From JAWAAW01 sp964353335 (GTDB taxonomy: Archaea > Nanobdellota > Nanobdellia > Woesearchaeales > ARS49): DNA of 64,000 nt. The stretch spans positions 105,473-169,472 of the forward strand of contig CAYGVI010000002.1 of the NCBI GenBank assembly GCA_964353335.1. The letters are read 5' to 3'. Each line of letters opens with the position of its first letter. Positions within the stretch are counted from its first letter, which is position 1. Of the stretch, positions 25,328 through 32,588 are shown in pieces. Both the position numbers and the translations under genes were made by a program. The notes beneath the pieces are model-generated. The model did not search any database. It was not told the origin of the DNA and saw nothing but the letters and a program-made list of their open reading frames with translations.

Positions 25328-27144
25328 ATTGTACCACACAACTTTACATAAAGCAGTTCAATGAAAAGTATGATTAACCCGAGCATTACAAACGGAAGCT
25401 CAAAGTCAAACTCCCTCTTTTCCTTGACAGGCGTTAGCTCGAACTCAGTGCTCTTTGCGCCCATTGAGGTGTTTGCGTTTATGTCGCTCTCGCGCTCGTT
25501 GAGCAGGTTTACCGCAAGCGTCCTGCCGTCCTCAAACTTGTAAATTCCCGCTTCCTCAAATATTAATGCTGACTTCTTGAGCACCTTTGTGGGCGTCTCA
25601 ATGCGCTGCATCGCGTCAAGTATCATCGTGTCCCCTGTCCTGAAGTTCAGGTTGCGCACATCCTGCTGGTCTGTCACAAAGCGCATGAACTCTGTCCAGA
25701 ATATCGGGTAGCCAGGCGAGTATGGGAAGTCAGATGCCTTCTCAAGTATTCCATAATACGCAATCTTGCCTGTTCCGCGCCTTCCGACAGCGACCAATGG
25801 CTTTCCATTAACAGAGAGGACTGTCAGCGCGCTTTCCTTGGGTGTTGTGCTGAAATAATAATCAACAGCGCCGAATTCAATGTTCTTGGTGAACCTGTTG
25901 AGCTGTTCAACCGTGATGAATCCTCCCTCTGCCCTTCCGCCAATGTCAATCGGGCTCAGCCCCTTGTAGTCCATTTTGTCAGTGTCTTCCTGCGCTGCGA
26001 CAATAACGCTTGCGCCTTCCTCAACCCTCCTGCCAAGGTCCTCAAATGTTCCAGGCAGAATGCTGCCCTTTGCGACATTGTGGATTATGTAGACGTCAAA
26101 CTTGTCCTTGGGGATGATTGGCGGCTCTGCGACAGTAAGCTCTATCTCGCCTGAAGCAAGCAGGGCGTTCCTAAGGAAAATGCTCGCATTGTTTGCGATT
26201 AACAGCGCCTTTGTTCTTGCTTCGCCCGGGCTGCAAACATACACGGTGTTGTCAACAGGGAGATCATCCTGCACATTGAGCTGGATTTTTGTTGTGTCAG
26301 GCGGTGTGATGATTGAGAAAGTCTCTATTGAGTGCGCTGCGAGCGTGAGCTCTTTTGCACCGTTTCCGATTGCGACCTTGACTTTTTGCTGGGACGGCTC
26401 GTAGTTCTTGACATAAACTGTGGTGGTTGTCGGCTCCACAAGCAGGTCAACAATTCCTATGTTGCTTCTGTGGTCTCCTGTTGCGGTGTTGATGAAGTCA
26501 ACAGTTATTCCCCTGGTTTCAACAACTGCTTTTGCAATGTGGGCGTCCTGCCCTGCTGTGTTGATGAAATCACTTAGGACAATAACCCTTCCTTCTCTTC
26601 CTGCCAGCACTTCGCCGCCTAAGATTACTGCGTCGCCAATCCTGCTTGCAGTGTCTTTCGGCCTCAGGGAATTCAAGTATTCTATTGTGTCAGCAACATC
26701 AACGTCCTGGACGCCTATCTGCGCCACGTCTTTTGCAAGTATTATTGTGTTCTTTGAGCCGAGCAGTGCCCTTGCCTTGTCAACCGCTGTGTCAAACCTT
26801 GTTTTGCCGTCTTCCTTTGTCTGCGAGCTCGCTGAAACGTCGATAACTATAACCGTGTTCTCTGATGTTATGTCGTGGAAATAATTGACATATGGCTGTG
26901 CGATTGTTGATGCCAGAAGGAAGACAATAAGGAACTGCAGAAGAAACAGCCAGTCTCTCAGGAACTGTCTTAGGAAGCTTGTGAGCTTTGTTGCCCCTGC
27001 GCTCTTCATGAAGAACATAAGGCTCGGGATAGTCATCTGCTTGGGTTTGGGCCTTATAAGATAGATGAGTATCAGTGGAACCAGGAATAGAAGCGCCCAT
27101 AATCCTGCAGAGCTGCCTATATCGACGATGCCAAATAGTGCCAT
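25324..27144 (-). CDS. BatA-like vWA-domain membrane protein
   Basis: About 606 residues. The N-terminal part is BatA-like: a membrane helix, then RPKPKQMTIPSLMFFMKSAG and a second helix, then a vWA domain with VIVIDVSASS. A long beta-rich middle and a final transmembrane helix follow. First gene of the MoxR operon. The TATA box (CTTAAATAG, about 27164-27172) favours ATG 27144 over 27150. It may be a substrate or partner of the MoxR/DUF58 pair. Confidence 0.8.
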   Translation of the reverse strand: MALFGIVDIGSSAGLWALLFLVPLILIYLIRPKPKQMTIPSLMFFMKSAGATKLTSFLRQFLRDWLFLLQFLIVFLLASTIAQPYVNYFHDITSENTVIVIDVSASSQTKEDGKTRFDTAVDKARALLGSKNTIILAKDVAQIGVQDVDVADTIEYLNSLRPKDTASRIGDAVILGGEVLAGREGRVIVLSDFINTAGQDAHIAKAVVETRGITVDFINTATGDHRSNIGIVDLLVEPTTTTVYVKNYEPSQQKVKVAIGNGAKELTLAAHSIETFSIITPPDTTKIQLNVQDDLPVDNTVYVCSPGEARTKALLIANNASIFLRNALLASGEIELTVAEPPIIPKDKFDVYIIHNVAKGSILPGTFEDLGRRVEEGASVIVAAQEDTDKMDYKGLSPIDIGGRAEGGFITVEQLNRFTKNIEFGAVDYYFSTTPKESALTVLSVNGKPLVAVGRRGTGKIAYYGILEKASDFPYSPGYPIFWTEFMRFVTDQQDVRNLNFRTGDTMILDAMQRIETPTKVLKKSALIFEEAGIYKFEDGRTLAVNLLNERESDINANTSMGAKSTEFELTPVKEKREFDFELPFVMLGLIILFIELLYVKLCGTI

Positions 27145-27145
27145 A

Positions 27146-27172
27146 TACATTTATGTATACTGGTATCCCTAT
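27146..27172 (-). promoter_or_regulatory. Promoter of the vWA/MoxR operon
   Basis: A minus-strand TATA box (CTTAAATAG, about 27164-27172) is followed by an inverted repeat ATACAT-TT-ATGTAT (about 27148-27161) that covers the expected start site. The position fits a repressor operator. Confidence 0.45.
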
Positions 27173-27218
27173 TTAAGCATTTCTGTTATCTAAATAATAG
27201 AATAAAAAAGAAAGAAAA

Positions 27219-27416
27219 TCAGGCAGTTGCAACAGCTGCTTCAAGGCTTTCAGGAGCCGGAGCTGCTGGCTGCGTGTTTGCCTGAGTTATCTTTTTCAGG
27301 TAAGCACTAAGTACAGATTCAGGTGCATCAAGCGGCAATAACACGGCGCGTGAAACTCCATCCATCTTATACTCAATCTTTTGATATTTTACTGTTTTAG
27401 TGTGTGTATAGCTCAT
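27219..27416 (-). CDS. Small hypothetical protein
   Basis: 65 residues, soluble; a short beta region (TVKYQKIEYKMDGV) then a helix and an Ala/Pro/Glu-rich tail. Not recognised. A TATA box (TTTATAAA, about 27478-27486) lies some 65 bp upstream of the start and a GGTGAGGAAG site precedes the ATG, so this is one of the minority of leadered genes. Confidence 0.5.
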   Translation of the reverse strand: MSYTHTKTVKYQKIEYKMDGVSRAVLLPLDAPESVLSAYLKKITQANTQPAAPAPESLEAAVATA

Positions 27417-27573
27417 TTTGTCTTCCTCACCTTTCGTCTCTCACTTGACTAAGGAACTCCGAAGTGAAAGTAGGGGGTTTATAAAGCTTGCGGTTTTGTT
27501 ATCCCTCTAGCTTGGTAACAAATATTGTTTATATACAAGTTCTGCTTACTGGTTCTTATCGGAGGTATTCAAT

Positions 27574-27990
27574 ATGAAAACAACAATTATCGCGATTATG
27601 GTTTTAGGACTTTTGGTTATTTCAGCCTGCGGCCCGCTTGTTACAAACAAGAAGGTGCCGCCGTCAATAATGCCACCGCCAAGGATGTGCACAATGGAAT
27701 ACATGCCAGTATGCGGTGTTGATGGAAAGACATACGGCAACAAGTGCTCAGCAGGGGATGTTGAGATAGCATATCAGGGCGAGTGCAATGAGACAGCGCC
27801 TGCAAGGATGCCGCCGATTAACCCGGAAATGTGCGCTGACGGAAGCTGCCCGAAAGAGCCTATTGCGCTTGAACCTGAAGGACAGCTCGTCGGAAATGAC
27901 CGTGACGTGCACGGATGCATTGGCTCAGCAGGCTATTCCTGGTGCGAACTGAAGCAGAAATGCCTGAGAATCTGGGAAGAGCCCTGCTAG
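27574..27990 (+). CDS. Lipoprotein with Kazal-like domain
   Basis: 138 residues. A signal segment ends in a lipobox (VISACGPL). A Kazal-type module follows at about 48-74 (CTMEYMPVCGVDGKTYGNKC, then YQGEC), the fold of many serine protease inhibitors. The C-terminal 35 residues hold a second motif, HGCIGSAGYSWCELKQKC with RIWEEPC. It may guard the surface against proteases or act in binding. TATA at about 27529-27537 and a GGAGGT site precede the ATG. Confidence 0.75.
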   Translation: MKTTIIAIMVLGLLVISACGPLVTNKKVPPSIMPPPRMCTMEYMPVCGVDGKTYGNKCSAGDVEIAYQGECNETAPARMPPINPEMCADGSCPKEPIALEPEGQLVGNDRDVHGCIGSAGYSWCELKQKCLRIWEEPC

Positions 27991-28325
27991 GCAGCTTCGT
28001 TAACCACTTGCAATGGCTCGAGTTCAATGACGCGCTGTGCAAGTGCTATTTTTCTTTCCTTGCTTATTTTTCCGCTGAATGCGTCTCCTATTTTCCTCGC
28101 TGTTATCGGGTCTGTTCCGAGCACAAGCTTTCCGCCTATGCCAAGCCTGTTCTGACAGAATTCTTTTAGCGCTTCCTCTATGCTCATGTGCATTGAATAG
28201 TCTATTCTTCTTTCTGCAGTGATATCCGCATACCAGAAGCTGTGCTTTCCTGTGCAGCACGTGTATGTTGCGTTGAGCGTTAAAGGATAGTGCGGCGCCT
28301 TGTTTGCCGTGTATATTTCATTCAT
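27987..28325 (-). CDS. Hypothetical protein
   Basis: 112 residues, soluble. Possible beta start (YPLTLNATYTCCTGKHSFWYADITAE) followed by helices (SIEEALKEFCQNRLG and DPITARKIGDAFSG). Not recognised. A GGTGAGAGAAG ribosome-binding site precedes the ATG. Its end overlaps the Kazal gene's end by 4 bp, tail to tail. Confidence 0.5.
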   Translation of the reverse strand: MNEIYTANKAPHYPLTLNATYTCCTGKHSFWYADITAERRIDYSMHMSIEEALKEFCQNRLGIGGKLVLGTDPITARKIGDAFSGKISKERKIALAQRVIELEPLQVVNEAA

Positions 28326-28511
28326 CTTCTCTCACCTTTGTTTCTTCTCACCAAAATATTATGCGAAGCCCCGCGATTCCATCGAGGTCATTAATAAGCG
28401 TTTCGGTTTCACTCACAAGACTGAATTATTTTCAATAGGTAAGAATTATTTCTACCAGCATGAAAAGCGAATCTTCTTAAAAAGCGTTCATGTGGTGTTT
28501 TCAGGCAGAAA

Positions 28512-29186
28512 ATGAAAGAATCTAAGTTAATACCTAGGGAATTGTTGGATGATTTCTTTAGCGGGCGCAGTCTTTCACAGGAGGATTTGGAACAGGTTTT
28601 AGCATACCGTGATGAATGTGTTTGGTATGCCTTAAATCAAAATTTGCAGATGGATACGCCTTATGGCAGTGAATTTGACAGGCTGGTTAAAATTCACAAA
28701 GTCAACCTAAATGGCCAAAGAGTCATAGAACTTGGTCCTGGCGGAGCCCCAAAAGCCAAAGTACTGCTTGAAAGATGGGGCGCCCGTGAATATGTCGGGG
28801 TGGAACCGTTTTTTATCGATATGACCAGGAGAAGGCTTGGCTTGGAGGATGAAAGGATTACGCTCATAAAAACAGACGGGCTGACCTATTTGTTAAGCCA
28901 GCCTGACAATTCAGCTGTCGTGATTAACTGCGGCGTCATCTGCCCTGAATTAATACGCGGATGGTTTGGACCGTACAATATGGATTATTATAGGTTTTTA
29001 GGGCGGGAAATATTCAGGGTCACTCCGTATGGCGCCGCAACTGTCAGCATAACCAACAGAACAGGTGAGGAACGGGACTTGTTTTTTCGGGACCATGGTT
29101 TTAAGGGTACAGACAGTATTGCAATCTATACAAAACCCCTGCCTAATCCTGTTTTGGCTTTGCCGGATAAGTCCCTGGACGCATGA
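28512..29186 (+). CDS. Class I methyltransferase-like protein
   Basis: 224 residues. The SAM-binding motif reads RVIELGPGGAPKAKVLLE with a second acidic strand YVGVEPF and a DGLTYLLSQPDNSAVV segment, typical of class I methyltransferases. Substrate unknown. A TTCTTAAAAAG element about 26-30 bp upstream supports the ATG at 28512. More A/T-rich than nearby genes. The 186-bp gap before it shows no further feature. Confidence 0.6.
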   Translation: MKESKLIPRELLDDFFSGRSLSQEDLEQVLAYRDECVWYALNQNLQMDTPYGSEFDRLVKIHKVNLNGQRVIELGPGGAPKAKVLLERWGAREYVGVEPFFIDMTRRRLGLEDERITLIKTDGLTYLLSQPDNSAVVINCGVICPELIRGWFGPYNMDYYRFLGREIFRVTPYGAATVSITNRTGEERDLFFRDHGFKGTDSIAIYTKPLPNPVLALPDKSLDA

Positions 29187-29242
29187 AGACTTTGTGCGTT
29201 TCTGCGATATATTTAAATAATCGCTTCATCTACGTACATCAT

Positions 29243-29467
29243 ATGGGAACAATAACTGTCACGATTTCAGATGAGGCAGAGCAGTGGCTTCGCAAAACTG
29301 CAGGCAAGGGAAAGGGAAAGCTTGGAAAGAAGCTTACCGAGGCAGTTGCGAATATGCACGATAAAGAGGGGCGCGACGAGGCCGCAGAAAGGCTCTTAAG
29401 GCGGATGGATGAGACCACAATAATCGGCGCAAAGCGCGTCACAAGGGAAGAGCTCCATGAAAGGTAA
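29243..29467 (+). CDS. VapB-like antitoxin
   Basis: About 74 residues. A ribbon-helix-helix-like start (MGTITVTISDEAEQWLRKTA) and charged C-terminus (GAKRVTREELHER) fit antitoxins that block VapC. The TATA box (TATTTAAAT, about 29209-29217) is about 26 bp before ATG 29243. The toxin gene starts 10 bp before its end. Confidence 0.7.
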   Translation: MGTITVTISDEAEQWLRKTAGKGKGKLGKKLTEAVANMHDKEGRDEAAERLLRRMDETTIIGAKRVTREELHER

Positions 29468-29882
29468 GGCGTTTCTTGACTCAAACATATTGGTTTATGC
29501 CTTTGACACTGCTGAGAAAGATAAGCACGAGACTGCAAAGCGCATTGTTGCAGACGGAATACTGGGCAAACAGGATTTTGCCATGGCGTTGCAGAACGTG
29601 AATGAGTTCTTTGTTAACATCACCTCAAAGGCGCACCGCCCTGCCCGTGATGCTGCCGCGCTCGCAGGGGACTTGCTTGCGAAATTCCCGTGCTATCCTG
29701 CTGACAACAACACTGTTGAATACGCAATGAGCCTTGCGCAGCTCTATAAAATCCCGTTCTGGGACGCAATGATCGCCGCAGTAATGCTCGAGAACTCAAT
29801 ATTCACGATTTACACAGAGAACGAAAAGGACTTCAGCAGGATTCCGGGGATTAAGGTCGTCAATCCATTCCGGTCAGAATAA
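29457..29882 (+). CDS. VapC-like PIN toxin
   Basis: 141 residues, PIN domain. Acidic residues sit in the right order: FLDSNILVYAFD at the start, E in NVNEFF, D in IPFWDAMI and the late TENEKDF. PIN toxins cut RNA, often tRNA or rRNA; the overlap with the antitoxin gene makes a VapBC pair. Tail-to-tail with the Cbf5 gene, 5 bp apart. Confidence 0.85.
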   Translation: MKGKAFLDSNILVYAFDTAEKDKHETAKRIVADGILGKQDFAMALQNVNEFFVNITSKAHRPARDAAALAGDLLAKFPCYPADNNTVEYAMSLAQLYKIPFWDAMIAAVMLENSIFTIYTENEKDFSRIPGIKVVNPFRSE

Positions 29883-29887
29883 GCTGC

Positions 29888-30877
29888 CTATTCAGCAGTT
29901 TTCTTCGGATAAGTTCCCGGCAGCATGAAGACTTTGTGCGTTTTGACTGCTTCTCCGCGTTCTGCTTTGAGAATTTCTTCTGCGCTTTGCTGTGCTTCGC
30001 CAAGGGCAATCAGCTCGCCTTTTAGCGTCATTATCGCGACATGGACTCCTTTTGCAACATCTGCGTCGAGTTTTACAATGCCAGGCACTTTCAGTGTTGC
30101 TCCGTGGCAGATTGTGTCAACTGCTGAGTCCTGCACGTAAACTTTGGGCAGATGCGCAACTCCTGACTCCACAGGCTTGATGCAAGTGCGAAGTAATTTG
30201 TCATTGTTTTCATTCTTCCAGTACCAGTATGCGTCTTCCAAATCCTGCATTGTGACATAATCCTCGTCGGTGAATGGTCCTGCTTTTGTGCGGTGCAGTT
30301 TTGCCATGTGCGCTCCTGTTTTCAAAGCCAGCCCCAAATCGTGGCAGAGTTTCCTGATGTATGTTCCTGCCTCGCAGCCGACTTTGAAGAGAATGTCCTT
30401 GCCGCTCACTTCGAGAACTTCAAAATAATAAATTTCCCTTTGCCTCAGCTGCCTTTTGATTGCAGACCTTAATGGCGGCAGTTGCATTATCTTGCCTGTA
30501 AACTTTTTTATCGCGGCTTCAAGTTCTTTTGTCGGAACTTCGTCGTGCAGATGCATCACTCCGACATATTCCTTTCCCGCTGTAAGAAGCATTTGCACAA
30601 TCCTTGTTGCCCGTCCAAGAGCAACAGGCAAAACTCCAGTAACTCCAGGGTCTAATGTTCCTGAGTGCCCTGCTTTCTCAATGTGCAGTATTCTTTGCAG
30701 GTAATCAGAAACCTGGTGGCTTGTCGGGCCTGCAGGCTTGTTCAAATTAACAATGCCGTAATCAAAAAGAACATCTGCTGTCCTTTTCTCAGGAAAGCAC
30801 CCAAATGCAGGGTCTGTTTCAGCGTGCCTTTTCTCAAGTATTTTTGCCCTTCTTCTCTCAAATGGAAGCGATTGCAT
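29888..30877 (-). CDS. tRNA/rRNA pseudouridine synthase Cbf5
   Basis: 329 residues. TruB/Cbf5 catalytic motif HSGTLDPGVTGVLPVALGRAT with the catalytic Asp, N-terminal DKPAGPTSHQ-like block (LNKPAGPTSHQVSDYL) and a C-terminal PUA domain (about 245-320). In archaea Cbf5 modifies rRNA with H/ACA guide RNAs, Nop10 and Gar1, and U55 of tRNA. The start MQSLPFERRRAK fits archaeal members. Confidence 0.92.
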   Translation of the reverse strand: MQSLPFERRRAKILEKRHAETDPAFGCFPEKRTADVLFDYGIVNLNKPAGPTSHQVSDYLQRILHIEKAGHSGTLDPGVTGVLPVALGRATRIVQMLLTAGKEYVGVMHLHDEVPTKELEAAIKKFTGKIMQLPPLRSAIKRQLRQREIYYFEVLEVSGKDILFKVGCEAGTYIRKLCHDLGLALKTGAHMAKLHRTKAGPFTDEDYVTMQDLEDAYWYWKNENNDKLLRTCIKPVESGVAHLPKVYVQDSAVDTICHGATLKVPGIVKLDADVAKGVHVAIMTLKGELIALGEAQQSAEEILKAERGEAVKTHKVFMLPGTYPKKTAE

Positions 30878-30922
30878 GATATTGCGCCCGCTTGCTTGCT
30901 ATATAAAACTAGTGCAGAATCG

Positions 30923-31495
30923 CTATCTTGCGCGGCTTGGAGCAATGAATTTGTCATCCAAAACATAATCAAGGGTGGGCTTAAGATATGGATGAAAGTC
31001 ATCTCCCTGTTCAGCAAGAAAGACATGTATTTTGTGCGGCAAGTCTGAGTGAATTGCGAGGGTGTTTATCAGATCGTGTGAGAATGTGAACTCTTTGGAA
31101 AATGTGTTATTCACCACATACACCTGATTTCCCCCAACCTGAATGCAATACCGCGGGCAGTGCCTTCCAAATACGAGATTAAGCATATTGTGGGCAGGAT
31201 TGTGCACTCCTTCAAATGCCTCACTGAATGCAATTTGGTCTTGGCGGAGTGTGCTTGGTTTTGGAGGGCCTAATGAGCTTCTAAGCAGCTCCAGGTTATA
31301 ATATTGAGGTTTGACAAAAAAGTCAGCAGTATGGTACAAATCATCCACGCTGGAGAAGGTATTCCTGCGGATTTTTGCTGTAACTTCCAATCCAGGCTCA
31401 GTTTCCCTGTAAAATTCTCCCAAAGTGTCCCAGCAGATGCGCGCTTTTTCACGTGCTGCTGTAAAATGCTCCCAAACCCTTGCTGAAATCCCCAT
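30923..31495 (-). CDS. Hypothetical protein
   Basis: About 190 residues, soluble, mixed fold; aromatic and His-rich (FGRHCPRYCIQVGG, HSDLPHKIHVFL). No motif I recognise. Upstream ATG at 31504 is also possible. Lies alone between Cbf5 and a small zinc ribbon gene on the same strand. Confidence 0.5.
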   Translation of the reverse strand: MGISARVWEHFTAAREKARICWDTLGEFYRETEPGLEVTAKIRRNTFSSVDDLYHTADFFVKPQYYNLELLRSSLGPPKPSTLRQDQIAFSEAFEGVHNPAHNMLNLVFGRHCPRYCIQVGGNQVYVVNNTFSKEFTFSHDLINTLAIHSDLPHKIHVFLAEQGDDFHPYLKPTLDYVLDDKFIAPSRAR

Positions 31496-31541
31496 ATTAT
31501 CCAAGAAAAAAAGTATAGTTAAAAAGCTTCACAACAAGAGT

Positions 31542-31691
31542 TTACTCAATCACAGTCCCGCAGTTCTTGCACGTGTGAGCCTGCTTCTGGTCATCCCAGA
31601 CTGTTGTGAGCCCGTACTCTATCTTGTGCTCGCACTTCGGGCACTTGGGTTCCAGATAGGATGTTGAGTTAAAAAAGTTTATTGGCTCCAT
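31542..31691 (-). CDS. Small zinc-ribbon protein
   Basis: 49 residues: a zinc ribbon with knuckles CPKC and CKNC spaced by 20 residues, and a short N-terminal lead (MEPINFFNSTSYLEP). Too short for the usual ORF cut-off, but the paired CxxC knuckles and promoter-like TTTTATATAAAA about 85-95 bp upstream (31776-31787) support it. May bind nucleic acid or a protein partner. Confidence 0.65.
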   Translation of the reverse strand: MEPINFFNSTSYLEPKCPKCEHKIEYGLTTVWDDQKQAHTCKNCGTVIE

Positions 31692-31794
31692 TTTAGTTCC
31701 AGTTTACAAATTATGCTTGTTTCACCCTGTTCACAGAAACGTATGTGCACTACTATATGAGCTGTCTATATATGTGTTTTTATATAAAACTTAA

Positions 31795-32235
31795 TTATTC
31801 GCCAGAAACTTCATTTTCCTCTATTTCTTCTGGCTCCTTCTCCTCTTCTTCCTTGCGTGTTCTCCTTGGCTCAGTTTGGCCGCCATAGGACCATTTTCCG
31901 ATAAAGCCGCCGATAAAGTAAACTATCAGGAAAAGCAAAAGAGTGAGGACATATTCAAGAAAGTTGTTCCAGAAAATATACGGCTTCAAAAGGTTTGCAC
32001 TAACCATACCAACTACTGCAGAAAGTCCTATAATACCTCCTGCGGTAAAGCTTGAATCAGGCACCCCATACTTCTTCATAAAGTAAATTACAGAGATAAT
32101 GGTCAGCACAATTGCAACAATAAGCTTCAGCCCAATTCCTTCTAAATTAAGATCCCTTGCAACAAAGTTAAGTATGAACGTCACAAGCGAAACAACAAAC
32201 GCTGTTATGATTGACCACTTGAACAAGTCTTCCAT
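31795..32235 (-). CDS. Four-helix membrane protein with acidic tail
   Basis: About 146 residues with four predicted transmembrane helices (about 8-26, 36-53, 66-83 and 90-115) and a highly charged C-terminal tail (TRKEEEEKEPEEIEENE). No family recognised. Start chosen at ATG 32235; an ATG four codons earlier is equally possible. Confidence 0.6.
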   Translation of the reverse strand: MEDLFKWSIITAFVVSLVTFILNFVARDLNLEGIGLKLIVAIVLTIISVIYFMKKYGVPDSSFTAGGIIGLSAVVGMVSANLLKPYIFWNNFLEYVLTLLLFLIVYFIGGFIGKWSYGGQTEPRRTRKEEEEKEPEEIEENEVSGE

Positions 32236-32287
32236 AGCACTGTGCAAAATAGAACTACATTAAAAACTTAACTGAAATAATAAAATT

Positions 32288-32415
32288 CGCCGGCGCTGGG
32301 ATTTCCAAAACCCTGCAGTCTGGCCAGCTGAAAACCGCAAGATTTTTGAACCCAGAGACCTTTTACGGTCACAGCGTATCAAGCTGCTGGCTTACCTGAT
32401 TAGCCGTACGCCGGC
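32288..32415 (-). tRNA. Type II tRNA-like gene with T-loop intron
   Basis: Ends pair as acceptor GCCGGCG / CGCCGGC with G73. D arm GGCT AATCAGGTA AGCC has A14, GG and A21. A long variable arm (GACC GTAAAA GGTC) marks type II. T-stem strands CTGGG and CCCAG are split: removing 43 nt (32302-32344) restores T-loop TTCAAAT and an 85-nt RNA. The anticodon arm reads GCAGC TTGATAC GCTGT, nominally GAU. G73 and variable arm point to Ser, and a shifted loop would read UGA like the Ser gene at 54799, so this may be a diverged Ser tRNA, an odd tRNA or a relic. One extra base lies between acceptor and D stems. Confidence 0.55.
32302..32344 (-). other. Putative T-loop intron at 59/60
   Basis: 43 nt. TTCA of the T-loop pairs with TGGA at the intron end, a 3-nt bulge AA|T marks the 3' cut, and AAATCTTGC pairs with GCAGGGTTT over 9 bp (with wobbles) inside. 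The 5' bulge is shorter than standard, and runs of A let the cuts slide by up to 3 nt. Splicing gives a perfect T arm. Confidence 0.55.
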
Positions 32416-32418
32416 ATA

Positions 32419-32437
32419 GCCGAGCTTTTTGCTCGGC
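32419..32437. repeat. Short hairpin beside the tRNA-like gene
   Basis: GCCGAGC and GCTCGGC form a 7-bp stem with a 5-nt loop, 3 bp upstream of the tRNA-like 5' end. On the plus strand it is followed by ATTTTTTCTTT, like an intrinsic terminator, but no plus-strand gene points at it. Its role is open. Confidence 0.45.
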
Positions 32438-32493
32438 ATTTTTTCTTTAATCACGCAGTCTTAATGTTTTTGTCGGTTGAAAATCATCATTTT

Positions 32494-32572
32494 TTCCGGC
32501 TAGAAGACAATATTTTCCGGTTTATGCATGCTTTCTTCCGGATTGCTTAAAAATGGTTTGGAAACATTCCGG
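32494..32572. repeat. Four helically phased TTCCGG direct repeats
   Basis: TTCCGG occurs at 32494, 32515, 32536 and 32567, each preceded by a T-rich run or T/C tract. Start-to-start spacing is 21, 21 and 31 bp, close to 2, 2 and 3 helical turns, so all copies face the same side. The block lies between the PolB stop and the tRNA-like gene and holds no ORF. Confidence 0.55.
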
Positions 32573-32588
32573 AATAATCGGAATTTAC

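Noticed and set aside
32419..32448. Intrinsic terminator on the plus strand
   Set aside because: The hairpin plus T-run is present, but no plus-strand gene reads into it and archaeal termination does not need such hairpins; kept only as a hairpin.
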